Positions 22,512-32,704 of a DNA stretch of 64,000 nt are shown here, piece by piece (position 1 is the first letter of the stretch; the number at the start of each line of letters is the position of its first letter). The notes under the pieces were generated by a model, which had not been told where the DNA came from, made no database searches, and worked only from the letters and a program-made list of their open reading frames with translations. The position numbers and the translations under genes were made by a program. Location: contig VTFK01000152.1 in the NCBI GenBank assembly GCA_009617715.1, positions 1,240,001-1,304,000 of the forward strand. Reading direction: 5' to 3'. The stretch comes from Plectrocnemia conspersa. Lineage: Eukaryota; Arthropoda; Insecta; Trichoptera; Polycentropodidae.

Positions 22512-23788
22512 TTAAGTTTTTTCGGCGAATGAGCAGCCGTTTATTTTATTATTAATATGGTTATGGGTTTTTTTATTATCTCGCGGTTTCTTGTAATCTA
22601 TATTTTTTTTATTGTTTGGGTTTTTAGCACATCCCCCGTAATTCGCAGGATGAGAACCGGCGCAGTTACTGCATAAGGGCTTATCAATTTTTTCCTCGTG
22701 GGAGCAATCTCTGGTGAGATGGGGACCGGCACATTTTTTACGCATGCAGGAGTAGCTCTGCAATTAATCGCAGAGTGGCCGAACAATTGGCAACGGTGGC
22801 ACTGGAGAATGCCTTTTGGTCTATTCTGCTGCTCCACCGTAATACGCTGGTGCAGGAGATATCCCAAATTGTATATTGATTTATTGTGCTCACTTTTTTT
22901 TAGCGAGACTGCAAATAGTAGCATAGGTTTGCTTGACTTTTTATTTTTTAATTGGTTGATGGATTCAACCTCGAACTTAAGCGACAGGAGCTCCTCTTTA
23001 ATTTCGTCGCAAGTAAAGTCAGCGTTCAGCCCCCGGATGACTACCCGAAGAGGTTTGTCTTCGGTTAGTGTGTAGGTATGAAAGGAGAATTTCCTTTCAT
23101 CTAGCAAATTAGTAATTTTGCGGAAGTCATCGGTTGACGCCGCAATAATTTTTGCGCAGTCGGTGCGCTGAATAGAGGAAAACGACAAACCATTGTTGAT
23201 AATGGTTTGTCTCGCCGCTTTGTAATCTGATGGATTATTAAGAATAATTGGCGGGATATTCGCCTTTTTTATTTCCGTTTCTACTATTGGCGGTGTGCTA
23301 GGCCGTAGCCTCTTCTTAGCAGGGGACGATTCCCTATTATTCGAGGGATAACGAGTAGTCGAGGGCGCGGTCAGTTTATCAGCGAGAAATGTCGCGGGTG
23401 CAGAGGCAGTGTTCAATGTCACTATTCCGGTCGAAACGTTACTCGCGGGTATCGCGGGTGCAGATGCGGTAACAACGATTGGTACCGCGGATACGTTTTG
23501 TTTATTATTTTTTTTTATTTGAGTAGAATATGCGCCTTTTAGAGGCGCAGAAATAACTGCCTCCGTTGCGGACGCGGAAGAAACGGAAGCCGTTTTTTTA
23601 TTTGGTTTTTTGCCCTTCAAGAGCTCGGCAATTTGCACCTCAAGGTAGATGCGGAGTCGACGTTCCTCAAGGAGTTCCTGGCGAAGGATCTCCATTTCCT
23701 CCCTGAGGTTCGTCAAGTCTGAGGCATGCTCACTTACTTGAGTGAACTCCATGCTTAGGGAGTCCACGTCAAAGATTGGCTCCGCCAT
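22512..23788 (-). pseudogene. Jockey ORF1: gag-like nucleic-acid-binding protein, one frameshift
   Basis: The protein coats element RNA and forms the ribonucleoprotein that carries it to the nucleus (family knowledge). The start is the ATG at 23,788; residues 1-60 are acidic and heptad-like (a probable coiled coil), followed by an Ala/Ser/Thr/Pro/Lys-rich low-complexity region to about residue 180. A PRE_C2HC-like domain follows (RVVIRGLNADFTCDEIKEEL), then three zinc knuckles: CHRCQLFGHSAINC, a second CX2CX3HX4C and CSNCAGSHPANYGGC. The frame is lost inside the second knuckle at the T6 run 22,734-22,739, one base longer than the frame needs. Without that base the product would be about 425 residues, normal for the family. 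It ends 131 bp upstream of ORF2. Confidence 0.85.
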
Positions 23789-23930
23789 GACAGAGCCGGT
23801 CTGGTAGACCGATGAGTCAGCGGGGGAAAACCGTCGTTGGAGTGGTGTGCTCAGAGCGTGTATCTCGTCCGGTAGTTTGGAAACAAGTATCGATCACGTG
23901 TGCTCTCGCTTGCCATTTACTCGTACCCTA

Positions 23931-24163
23931 TAAATTAAAACAGTTCCTCGACACAGTGACCGTAACACTCATTACAACTTTTTCCTTTCCAGCTACAGTA
24001 CATAATGTGACCTAAATATTTTTGCTGTACCAGCAATCTTCGTTTCTGTGAACATTTTTCTTCACGTTTCGACATTATTTATATTGTACGTTCAACGCAT
24101 TTTTTTTAATTTTCACGATGTAAAGTTACTGAAAATTAATATTTTAACGTAATAATTGAAAAT
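23931..24163. other. Flank of the Jockey element, gene-free
   Basis: AT-rich after about 24,010; nothing recognised. Confidence 0.35.
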
Positions 24164-24300
24164 CTTACCTGAATGTAGAATCCGGACTCAGTCGAGTGAA
24201 AAACGCAGCGACCGAAACGCAGGAAGAGCCTTAAAGATAAACATTTTCAGTTTATAATCTAAATTCCAAGACCTCTTGAGGCAAATTAGTTTATATATAA
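24164..24300 (-). promoter_or_regulatory. Candidate TATA box and short first exon with strong 5' splice donor
   Basis: On the minus strand a TATATAAA box (24,290-24,297) is followed about 120 bp downstream by CATTCAG|GTAAGATT, a near-consensus 5' splice site at 24,169/24,168. Thirty bases below the TATA box would place a start site near 24,262 and give an untranslated first exon of about 95 bases. The segment is not coding all the way: a stop lies about 25 bases before the donor. A plus-strand TATAAATA at 24,570-24,577 in the same GC-rich island is a second candidate. Both are motif matches only. Confidence 0.25.
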
Positions 24301-24720
24301 TACACACCCGAGTCCTTTCTCCGGCGTTCGAGTGGCCACATTTGGGGAATTTCTCCCGCGTACAATAAGAAGGCTCCGGGTGCGTCCTCCTCCAGAATAC
24401 TGCCGTTTCCGATGGCACCATTAGATTACTATAGACGTAGCGATTTACGGCCGGGTCCTCCTCTCCGCCGTCTGGGCGGGTCACCGTAGATTTATTTGCG
24501 ACACTCTAGATTTATTCAGAGCCCATGCAAATGCCGCGCCCGCTTCTCCTACCCTATCAGACGCCGCGCGTATAAATATGACGGAGGAAACGTATGAACC
24601 GCTTTAATAATACATGACCGAGGTGCGAAGCGCTCCCTCGCCGTGAATTATCCCTCTGTCAATATTCCGCGCGGCCCGCTGTCGCTTTTCAATTTCGAGG
24701 ATACATAAAGCAAGATAGGT
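24301..24720. other. GC-rich island next to the candidate promoter
   Basis: A 98-codon minus frame (24,188-24,484) crosses the island; its amino half (MTRPDGGEEDPAVNRYVYSN) reads like composition-driven sequence. The island is the type usually found at promoters or conserved elements. Confidence 0.3.
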
Positions 24721-25245
24721 AGTGACTGAAAAAAAGGGAAAACATCAACAGAAATGTGTGCTAAAAAGAAACATAGAAATCGACATTAGGCGAAGATGTA
24801 TGTACATTTTTAGATTTCCTCAATATAAATCATTTATAAGTGTAATGTCGTGGAAAGGAAATTTAACGACATATTGAAATGGATATTCTATGATGACTAT
24901 TTAAAAAAATGTATGGAATCACATTAGATCCGCTACCACCTAAAATATAATATAATATTATTTTTTAGTATTTAATAATAATGAGACAATAGCTAAGTAC
25001 CGTTAAGCAAAATGTATGCGCGTGACCGCTTGATACTATTTTTTCGGGTGAAATTTAGCTTTCGTATTCCTCCAGCAATTTACCGCCAGCAATTAATTGC
25101 TAGCAGTTTACCGCCGCGTCAATTTATGGCCTACAAATGATCGCTAAAAATTTTTATCGTAAGGCATATAATTTGTATAAATTTATTTATTATTTTAAAT
25201 AGAAAATAAGGTGTTATTTTTACGATTCACGCAGTAAATAAATAC
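24721..25245. other. AT-rich, gene-free
   Basis: Nothing recognised apart from repeated TTACCGCC / AGCAATT words near 25,070-25,120. Confidence 0.35.
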
Positions 25246-25455
25246 ATTTTCACTAATATTGACCGGTGGAATTATAAATATATTTTTTAATACATTTTAA
25301 CTGCGTTAGTTAGTAAAATTATATTCATTTTATTGAAAATATATCTTTGTCGTTAAAGTTGCAAAACGTCCATTTTCTGTTCAAACCCAAACCTAATGTA
25401 ATGAAGGTTCTGAAACCTTTGGTTTTTGAACTTTCATTAGGTCAAGTACAAAATA
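25246..25455 (+). mobile_element. Fold-back family A, partial copy
   Basis: GTTGCAAAACGTCCATTTTC at about 25,359 with AAACCCAAACCTAATG following matches the left arm of family A; the partner TTTTTGAACTTTCATTAGG matches the central hairpin. The right arm is missing: the sequence runs directly into a LINE fragment. Confidence 0.55.
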
Positions 25456-25625
25456 TATCTTTCAAGGGAAAATAAGCGGAAGAAGAAGCGTAAAATTCCA
25501 GCTGGAGTTCCTTAAGGAATTTTGCTAGGGCCATTTCTCTTTATTTTGTATACGAACGGTATCCCAAAAAAAGCGTTTATATATGTACACTGACGATATA
25601 GTTATTTTAACTAGTGCTTACAATT
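25456..25625 (+). mobile_element. Reverse-transcriptase core fragment of a LINE
   Basis: Plus-strand frames read KIPAGVP, stop, GILLGPFLFILYTNGIPKKA and, after a one-base shift, MYTDDIVILTSA. These are RT blocks around the catalytic Y-x-DD (here YTDD), preceded by the conserved G-x-P-x-G-x-LGP turn. A stop inside that turn and the frameshift show it is dead. It abuts the truncated fold-back arm at its 5' side. Confidence 0.75.
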
Positions 25626-26284
25626 AATCGAATGGTAAAAATAATATTTGGAAACGCTAGTGTAAAATCACAGTGCTGATCCCAAAAAATCTACAAATGG
25701 TTTTGCAAAATATTTTTTTCTTCAATCCTGTTTTTATTTTAAACTACTGTTAAGTGAGTGTTCAGGTTAAACTTTGTAATGCTTAGGTTTTGTGTCTTTG
25801 CGAAACAGTTAGCTACCCCAAAATTGCGCACTACTTTGTTTTCACAATAAAAGCATTATTTGCGCCGGAAAATACCTTTAAGCGTCATATACCAATTTGA
25901 TGATTAATGCAAATACAGGTATTTTTTGCACGTGCATCGAAAAAATATATTGATCTTGTCACATTTTGTTCAATTCATTAACAACATATTGATACTAAAA
26001 AGAATTATTTTATAAATTGGCAATAAGATTTACCTTACATAAATAGTTCAAAATACTTATTAACTATATAAATTATTGAATTTTGAATACTTTAACAAAC
26101 ACCGAACAGTTATTTTGTGTGTACTGTATCATACATTGCCTTATCAAAATTCACACTTTGTAACATATGTACAAAACAGAAATTGTGAAATTATGTTATA
26201 AGAATACATATTTTATTTTTGCTTAGCAAAATAGCTGTTCAGAAAGACTAATTCATTAAGGGACGAATATTTATAATTTTCGTA
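25626..26284. other. AT-rich, gene-free
   Basis: No feature recognised. Confidence 0.35.
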
Positions 26285-26605
26285 GTGAATGTTCTTGCCG
26301 TTGAGAATACATGCCCGCTTTTCTTCTATGTTGGCTCAATTGTGAACGAAGATGTATGTACATATTTAAAAGACTTGGATTTTGAGTCCGTTCTCCGGTT
26401 GGTACCGAAATGTAAAATTCATTTCGTTGACTATATTAAATATTTTTTTATTGAAGTAATATTCTGGTTATTTATTAATTGTTTGTTTAATCATGCAATC
26501 GTATCAGTGTTATCTTTATTCATTATTTTAGTATCTGATTCTGAACTACAGTATATTCTCGATTATCCGAGCATATTGCTTGGGAGGAAGTTCACGAATT
26601 ATTGA
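26285..26605 (+). CDS. Unrecognised 106-codon open frame, doubtful
   Basis: The first 50 residues include VNEDVCTYLKDLDFESVLRL followed by a VPKC-containing segment, which faintly resembles a SAM-like helical domain; the rest is hydrophobic, consistent with reading AT-rich DNA. Overlapping its end is CTCGATTATCCGAGC (26,558-26,572), resembling pogo/Tigger-type transposon ends, also seen as TAGATTATCCGGGC at 42,796. It could be a relic attached to such an element. No splice or promoter evidence. Confidence 0.15.
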   Translation: MNVLAVENTCPLFFYVGSIVNEDVCTYLKDLDFESVLRLVPKCKIHFVDYIKYFFIEVIFWLFINCLFNHAIVSVLSLFIILVSDSELQYILDYPSILLGRKFTNY

Positions 26606-26977
26606 AAAACATATATAATCTGAACTATTCATTTTTATTTGGTTTTAAATTATGCATTTGAATAAAAAAATCTGTAATTCTCGTTTGATGTTGAGAATTT
26701 TTTTAAGAGCTATCATATTGTTACATTCTAAAACCCTTTGGTTGGTGTAGTCCTGTAATGTTTTGACATAAATCAGTGCTTTCTTTTGATTATGTAATTG
26801 TTAGTATCTTATTCACTTGTATTTTCACTATCACCCCAGTGACGATAGAAACGACAACCGCATCATTCAAGCACTGAAAACCTGCATATTTTAGATATAT
26901 CAGTTGCCTCAGTTTCTTTAGAATCCGATACATGTATTTCTACGTTAGTGAAACTTTTTGTCCACGATCGTATAAGT
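26606..26977. other. AT-rich, gene-free
   Basis: No feature recognised before the TIR element. Confidence 0.35.
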
Positions 26978-28041
26978 GTTATGCCTGCACTACACTCTGG
27001 AAGTTGGCCAAAGTTGGCCAGGACGGAGAATATAGTGGGTTACTTCGGTCGAGTTTGGTTCTGTCCGCTCTAAAATCTCTCGGAAGTTGTCCGAGGCTAC
27101 CGAGAACGAGAGGTAAAGTGTGGGTAATTCAGTCGACTTGGCCAGCTTCGAGCGTTTCCGAACATTGTCGTCAAAAGGTCCGAAGTCGGAGCTGCTCTTT
27201 CGAGCGCGAGCGGTGAGATACTTCCCCTTTCGCTCTCTCGCGTGCTAAGTGACGAGAGTGAGAGAGATAATGATATGGTGTTTCGCAAATTGAAATAGAA
27301 CGAGTAACTCGCTTCAATTACAGTATGCGCATAGGCGTCCTATGGTTAGCACGCACGTCGAGCGCTGCATCGTGCTCACGTGGTCAAGTTATATTACCAC
27401 ATGCTTATCGGGGACTTCAATAGACTCTTACTGACATCTTTGAATATTTTAGCGCACCAAAAAGGATTAATTATATTTTTGATAGTATGTTTTTCTAACA
27501 GATTACGTTATTATATTTTTTCATATAAAATTTAATAATTAAAAAATAATTGGTGGTACTGGATTTTGTTAAAAAAAGTCATTTCGAATATCTTTATGTA
27601 TTTTCCTAGATCGGTTTATATAAATGTCACACCATAACGAATTCTTATTTAGAATCGATGTCGACAAATTCTAGGATAGTCACAGATGTGGTGTTCGTAT
27701 TCTAAAGTATAATTTTTATGCCTTATGGCATTTTGCAAAAGCCGACAAAGATTTTGCGTAAATTGAATATTTACGACCGAAAAGTTTTCACTAATATTGT
27801 ATTGGTACTTAATAAAATGACAATTTAAAAATAGCGATTATTTGGTACATTTTTCGACCGCGCGCAAATATGCCAGCTGTACGTGACAGAAGCCGCCATC
27901 TGGACGTCATTCACGGCCGCCGTCCGGATGGCATATGAAATTTATGGCAGTGTGGTAGCTTACTCGAAGACGTAGGTCTCGGCCGACTTCAGTTGTAACT
28001 TCGGTTCGGACAACTTCCAGAGAGTGTAGTGGAGGCATAAC
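26978..28041 (+). mobile_element. TIR DNA transposon, family B copy 1 (non-autonomous, ~1.06 kb)
   Basis: The left end GTTATGCCTGCACTACACTC is matched by the complement of the right end (…GAGTGTAGTGGAGGCATAAC), and pairing continues through TGGAAGTTG, giving TIRs of about 30 bp. The element is collinear with 40,437-41,481 over most of its length, including a shared CTCTCTCGCGTG / GACGAGAGTGAG block and a CACGTGGTCAAGTTATA block. No transposase-like frame is present. Flanking trinucleotides are TTA on the left and TAA on the right; in copy 2 they are TTA on both sides, consistent with a TWA target as used by PIF/Harbinger elements, but superfamily is not proven. Confidence 0.8.
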
Positions 28042-28545
28042 TGCCTTTACTTTCTAAATTTTAATATTTTTTGAAATATTTATTTTTTTAATTAGGAAGA
28101 AATAAATTTATTCCAAGCATGGATAATCGAGAGCACTGTCATAGTACTTAATTTGGACTAAAATTTATGCTTATATTCTTAATGACTCTAGTCGATTTCA
28201 ATATAGTTATTTTTAAAATAATTGTGGAATTTTTATTTTTATTTAAAAAATCTCATTTATTGTCACTTTTTGATATAAAGTTATTTGATAAGAACCTTTT
28301 TGAACTTGTATATATTTTGTTAAAAACTCTTCCATAACTTTAATAAGCTATTAACATCAGTTAAATGTAAAATATCAACATCTTATCAACATTGTTAATA
28401 TATAGTATTTAAATTATAAAATTTAATAAGACCATGATCCTTTAAAAAATGTATATACTAGATGGAAACATATGTACATTGGTAACAAAATATATTATAT
28501 CTACGTTATATAATAAGGTTAACCGATTGTAACCATAACTTTATT
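28042..28545. other. AT-rich, gene-free
   Basis: No feature recognised. Confidence 0.35.
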
Positions 28546-29535
28546 ATGAAATTGTACGTCATTAATCTTATGGCGGTCTCGTATTGTGCACCTGAGCCAC
28601 GGTCGCACTATGAAAACAATGCGAGCGTAAATGTAATAACGTATGCAAATTTAGCACATTGCGAATTAAACGGAACTGCACCACCGGATCCTAGTATGAA
28701 AACGTCTAATCCAGATACCGGAACAACGAGTCCCTTTCGAAACATTGTTTTGTGTTTGCGTGTTGTATAACGTAAGCATCATCAACTCTCGAGGCTTTCC
28801 ATTTTTAGGTCCGCACTCCACGGCAGCCTCTTAAGACAGAGTCCTTATCCTAGCTAGCAGCCATAAACACGAGCCACTTGCTCATCATACCGACATACCA
28901 CCCGCCGTGCATATATAGTGCAATGTTATATCCTCGGGAAAATTGTGACAGGTCAAATTTTACGAGGTAATAAAAGCGTATAAGTGCCATTATTTTTCAT
29001 TATCATTTATTGCTATCGATCGTTTCGTAATCGGCGTGGCCCTTAAAGCTTCGAAGTTGGCTTGTCAGCGTCTCTTATCGCCCCCGCGGATTAAGGCTAC
29101 ATTTGAACTTAATTATTCAGGAGTTTTCATCGAGGCACCTAGGCGCACTTAAGAGATTCTCCTCTGCCCTATGTTTGCCTCTCGATGTATTTCGGTATTT
29201 AATGGCGTCTTAATTTTGGCTCTAGTCTCCGCTCTCAATTGAATCGTAAAGAATAATATAATAGATTGTTCACAATTTAATAAAGGCGCGTTTCGCCGAA
29301 TCCCGCCCCTAATGTCGACTATAAATTTAAAACACACCGAGCATATTTTCATGATTGCCAAAGTTTAAAACTTCATATTAAACTTTGTTCATATTGGAAG
29401 CCGACAGAGCCTAACCGCAAAACGACGACGTTAAGCTTTCGACGTCAGCTTTATGTTACATAAAATAATCGATTAATGATCGAATTCGGATATTGCTGTG
29501 TTTTAAATTCGTATCATCCTTTTTATGTTTTATTA
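28546..29535. other. Gene-free; GC-richer patches (28,550-28,930 and 29,020-29,330)
   Basis: A 74-codon plus frame starting at 28,546 and a 70-codon minus frame at 29,149-29,361 give no recognised protein. CpG words are common, as in the other islands of the window. Confidence 0.3.
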
Positions 29536-29600
29536 ATAAATTTTTCTTGTTTGTTTCAGGTACTAGTTGATATAAACTGGCAATTACACAGCAGCGGAGC
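29520..29600 (+). promoter_or_regulatory. Candidate zero-length (recursive) splice site 1
   Basis: A long pyrimidine tract ending TTGTTTGTTTCAG (AG at 29,558-29,559) is followed directly by GTACTAG. An acceptor fused to a donor-like GT is the signature of a ratchet point. The donor half is weaker than consensus. Downstream at 29,592 is AGCAGCGGAGCGTAGCA, which nearly matches the sequence just after candidate site 2 at 58,444. Confidence 0.25.
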
Positions 29601-29635
29601 GTAGCATAATCCAGTAAAGCTTTGTATATCTAATC

Positions 29636-29708
29636 ATTAATATTATATACCATGCATATATTTTTTGCATAGCTAATAAGTACATAACGCATAAAAAAGC
29701 GATATTAA
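29636..29708 (+). repeat. Left member of ~70-bp direct repeat flanking a piggyBac-like element
   Basis: The segment around GCATAGCTAATAAGTACATA and ending AGCGATATTAA is repeated at 31,445-31,517 with a few mismatches. It ends exactly at the left TTAA of the element. Confidence 0.75.
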
Positions 29709-29999
29709 CCCTTTGCACTCAAGATTAATTTTGAGAATGAAAATGGGCATTTCTTATTAAAAAATTAAATTATGTAGTTTTTCGTATAACGCTGGTTGAC
29801 TTTAAATTTTCAACAAAATATTTAAAATCGATGACACTCACAATATAAATGTTAACCTTTAGAAGTCCAAAAGCATGTATATCATGCCGAAAATATTTAT
29901 AATTTTCTGAAGCCATTTTAAACGATTTGATGATAAAATTTACAGCTGGTATAAGAGATCGCTTTTATTGCTTTCTTAGTATACGATTTGCGACTGTTT

Positions 30000-30246
30000 G
30001 TCGATCTAGCAAATAAATACAATTTTTTCGAAACAAAATAAATGCGCGTAAAGGATCATAGCTTTTAGAGCGGCACTAGTCACTTGAGTATATTAAGAGA
30101 AAAAACGACCGCGTTGCTTAAATATACAAATTGTTTCGTTCTTAAATTTTTTTCAAATTTCATTCGAGATAGTAAAAACGAATATTCGTATAGTTGAAAA
30201 TCGAGCGAATAATTCGAATAACCGAATATTCAATTGAGAACACTAA
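30000..30246 (-). mobile_element. Family C fragment with preserved left terminus
   Basis: Read on the minus strand from 30,246 it begins TTAGTGTTCTCAATTGAATA, then follows family C: ATTCG words, AAATTTGAAAAAA, CAATTTGTATA, the ACTCAAGTGACTAGTGCC block and TTTGTTTCGAAA. This end is the inverted counterpart of the right end at 60,872 and defines the family's TIR. Confidence 0.6.
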
Positions 30247-30468
30247 TCCGGTCATATGAATATTTATAATCGATTCTTCTTTTTAGTTAAAAGACCGCGT
30301 TAAATCCACGTTCTACTAAATAAGATGACGGAAACGGAATCAAAAATCTTGAGCCACAGCACATAAGCTATGTGTTTATATTTTTTGTAACCGGAACTTT
30401 TGATACCTGTTTTCGAATTTAAATTTTAAATCTTTATTTCAATTAATTCCGCTTGTAATTCCAATTCT

Positions 30469-30531
30469 GATTGGGTTTTGCACCCATTCTTATGTACATT
30501 ACATACATGAGAATGGGTCGAAAACCCAATC
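30469..30531. repeat. Inverted repeat with ~28-bp arms
   Basis: GATTGGGTTTTGCACCCATT pairs with AATGGGTCGAAAACCCAATC and the pairing continues to a loop of a few bases, with about three mismatches. It lies inside the piggyBac-like element and may be a tiny fold-back insertion or a hairpin RNA source. Confidence 0.7.
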
Positions 30532-31444
30532 GGGAATCTTCATTATGAGTATATCTTCAAATTGATTTTTAACGCTGAATGCTGACAATAAATAAAAAAT
30601 ATAAGGAAAAATTCGGATATTGGTGAAATTCTTCGCGTCTTAAATTGCGTTGTCAAACGCAGAAATATCAGCCTTTATTTTTATCAAATTGAGCTCATCT
30701 CCTTGCAGCTATTTTTTTTTTATTAAACCCTTTATGTATTTAAACTTTTTAATTCTCTCGTAAAAATCGTTTTTGTTTTATAATAATTGATTGAACCTTT
30801 CGGAAATCAGCTTATTTCTATGTATAATGTGACGATTGTAGTCTTCTTCGTTGTCAAGGTAAAGCTGTACAAACAATAAATCATTAAGTGTTTGACTTTT
30901 GATGTAGTTAAATGCTCTTATAACGTATTGTGATCACTAAGATTGCTTTTTGATTGATTATGATTTTTGACACTTCATGGCTCCTCCATCGCCCAACAAA
31001 TTCCCCCGGAGTCAGCATTGCCCACTGAGATTCGTCTATCGCCCGACAGGTCTAATTTCAATGTCACTTTCCCCACCACCATCTCTAGAATAAGCATATT
31101 CAACACAAAATCCTTCCCATCGTTATTAATAGAAAATACATTATCATCGAATTATTTTTATATTAATACTATAAAAATAATTATTATTATTTATATTATT
31201 AATATATAAATACATATAAAACCGTCACCCATTCGTAAATCACTTGCTCAACCGAAGGACGCTGTTGAGACTGAGGCACAAAATTTTGTCACTGAAAACC
31301 CAATTTTATCCCAATAAAAATACCCTTATCGGGTTAATTAATGCAATTTAAAAAATATGTGTTTATTTTATTTCTTATCTAAAACATTACAAAAAACAAC
31401 GCATAAAATCGACGTTTCATTTTATAAAATGCGAGTCTAAAGGG

Positions 31445-31517
31445 TTAATAATACTATGTATATATTTTTGCATAGCTAATAAGTACATAACGTATAAAAC
31501 AGCGATATTAACAAAAA
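31445..31517 (+). repeat. Right member of ~70-bp direct repeat flanking the piggyBac-like element
   Basis: Starts at the right TTAA of the element and matches 29,636-29,708 through TTGCATAGCTAATAAGTACA to AGCGATATTAA. Confidence 0.75.
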
Positions 31518-32230
31518 TTAAATTTAAATATAACGATAGCTTTCCGTTTTACGATTCCGCCTGCCTTATTTGACTTTTCTCAACTTTTATTTGTATTGAG
31601 TTAGCTTTGTGTGCCAACACAGAATTATGCTTGCTCCGCGGCAAATAAGACAACATCAATATGGCGCGGAAAATTCGCATTTCCACGAAAAATCGGCTCA
31701 AATCCCCGCTGCGAAGATTTCATTAAGTCCGATCGCGGCCCACCCGCCGCGCGTGAATTATTCAAATTTTCCCCGTGCAATTTTGGACCGCCCTGTAGCC
31801 GTAACGACGACGCGTACACAACGTGTGTCGTCGGTTTAATTACTGTGCACCGTGTTAACGCGATTAAAATTGCGCCGGGTCACGTGCGACGATAAATCGC
31901 AGAGTTCAACGATGTATCGTGCAAATATTTATTTTTAAATGTTTATTTATTAATGTCGAGGCGATGGCGATGTTTAATTGGATTGTCGCAAGTTGGAATT
32001 GTTTCGTCGCTGTAAACGTCGAACAACTGTAACTATTCCCGGGCAACTTTAGTGTGCTTTTATGGCATTACGTGAATGGGTGTAGTTCGTTCGCTTTAGC
32101 ATATTTCATATTAATTGAGTGAAACTCCAGAAGTGTTTTCTTGGCGGTGGCAGACGCGCGCTTGTTAGGTGGCATTATGTCATCTTCAATTTGCCACGTT
32201 GTTATTCTACGTAAAGTTCTATGGTAGATC
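31518..32230. other. GC-richer island (about 31,560-32,200), no gene
   Basis: Three overlapping short frames on both strands at 31,609-31,895 reflect composition. CpG-rich words (CCCGCCGCGCG, GACGACGCGTACAC) and several ATTCRAAT-type words occur. It may be conserved non-coding DNA. Confidence 0.3.
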
Positions 32231-32704
32231 AGAGATAAATTAGTATTTTGTAGTAAAAAAAGTTTTGTTTTATTAAATTACCACATATATAAAGACATGT
32301 AGATGATTCTATCAGACGGTGGAATTAAAATGGCAGGTCTTGGAAGTCGGAGAATTTTCGCTGGTGTGTCGAGTTGTATAATTGTCGGCTGTGATTTCGG
32401 TAGAACGGTTGAGATTATCGTGATGTGATCTCGCAGTGTTCTTTGGATGACGTCTCCGTGTCGTCTCCTCTCAACGTCTCTTATCTGTGATCCATTCTCG
32501 GATTTTTAATTGAAGGATCGGTTTATCCAAAAAATAAGTTCTGATCATAACTGATTCATAAATATCTGTATATATAACATATTTTAATTTAAAAATATCG
32601 TGTTTTAAAAATCTTTTACAATTACATTAATAATTTATATTGGTATGATACACTTACATTTCCTCCAAAAATTGTCAAAAATATAAAGTAGTTAAAATTA
32701 AAAA
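32231..32704. other. Gene-free
   Basis: Mixed composition to 32,520, AT-rich after. No recognised feature. Confidence 0.35.

Larger units (their letters stand above)
19688..23930 (-). mobile_element. Near full-length Jockey-clade non-LTR retrotransposon
   Basis: The element carries a gag-like ORF1 (23,788-22,512) and an ORF2 (22,380-19,706) with endonuclease and reverse transcriptase, in the order and spacing usual for insect Jockey elements. The 3' UTR is a handful of bases and ends in a short A run (plus-strand T run at 19,689-19,697). Upstream of the ORF1 start lies about 140 bp of GC-richer sequence that probably is the 5' UTR/internal promoter; the exact 5' end and a target-site duplication could not be fixed. 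All frame breaks seen are in A/T homopolymers, so this copy may be young. Confidence 0.85.
29705..31448. mobile_element. piggyBac-like non-autonomous element, 1.74 kb
   Basis: The left end TTAACCCTTTGCACTCAAG and right end GAGTCTAAAGGGTTAA are inverted repeats bounded by TTAA. There is no transposase frame: the longest open frame (30,967-31,209) is 80 codons and unrecognised. The interior holds a reversed family C fragment (30,000-30,246) and a long inverted repeat (30,469-30,531), so it is itself a host for later insertions or was assembled from them. Confidence 0.7.

Noticed and set aside
22698..23075. 125-codon plus-strand frame
   Set aside because: Antisense to the zinc-knuckle part of Jockey ORF1.
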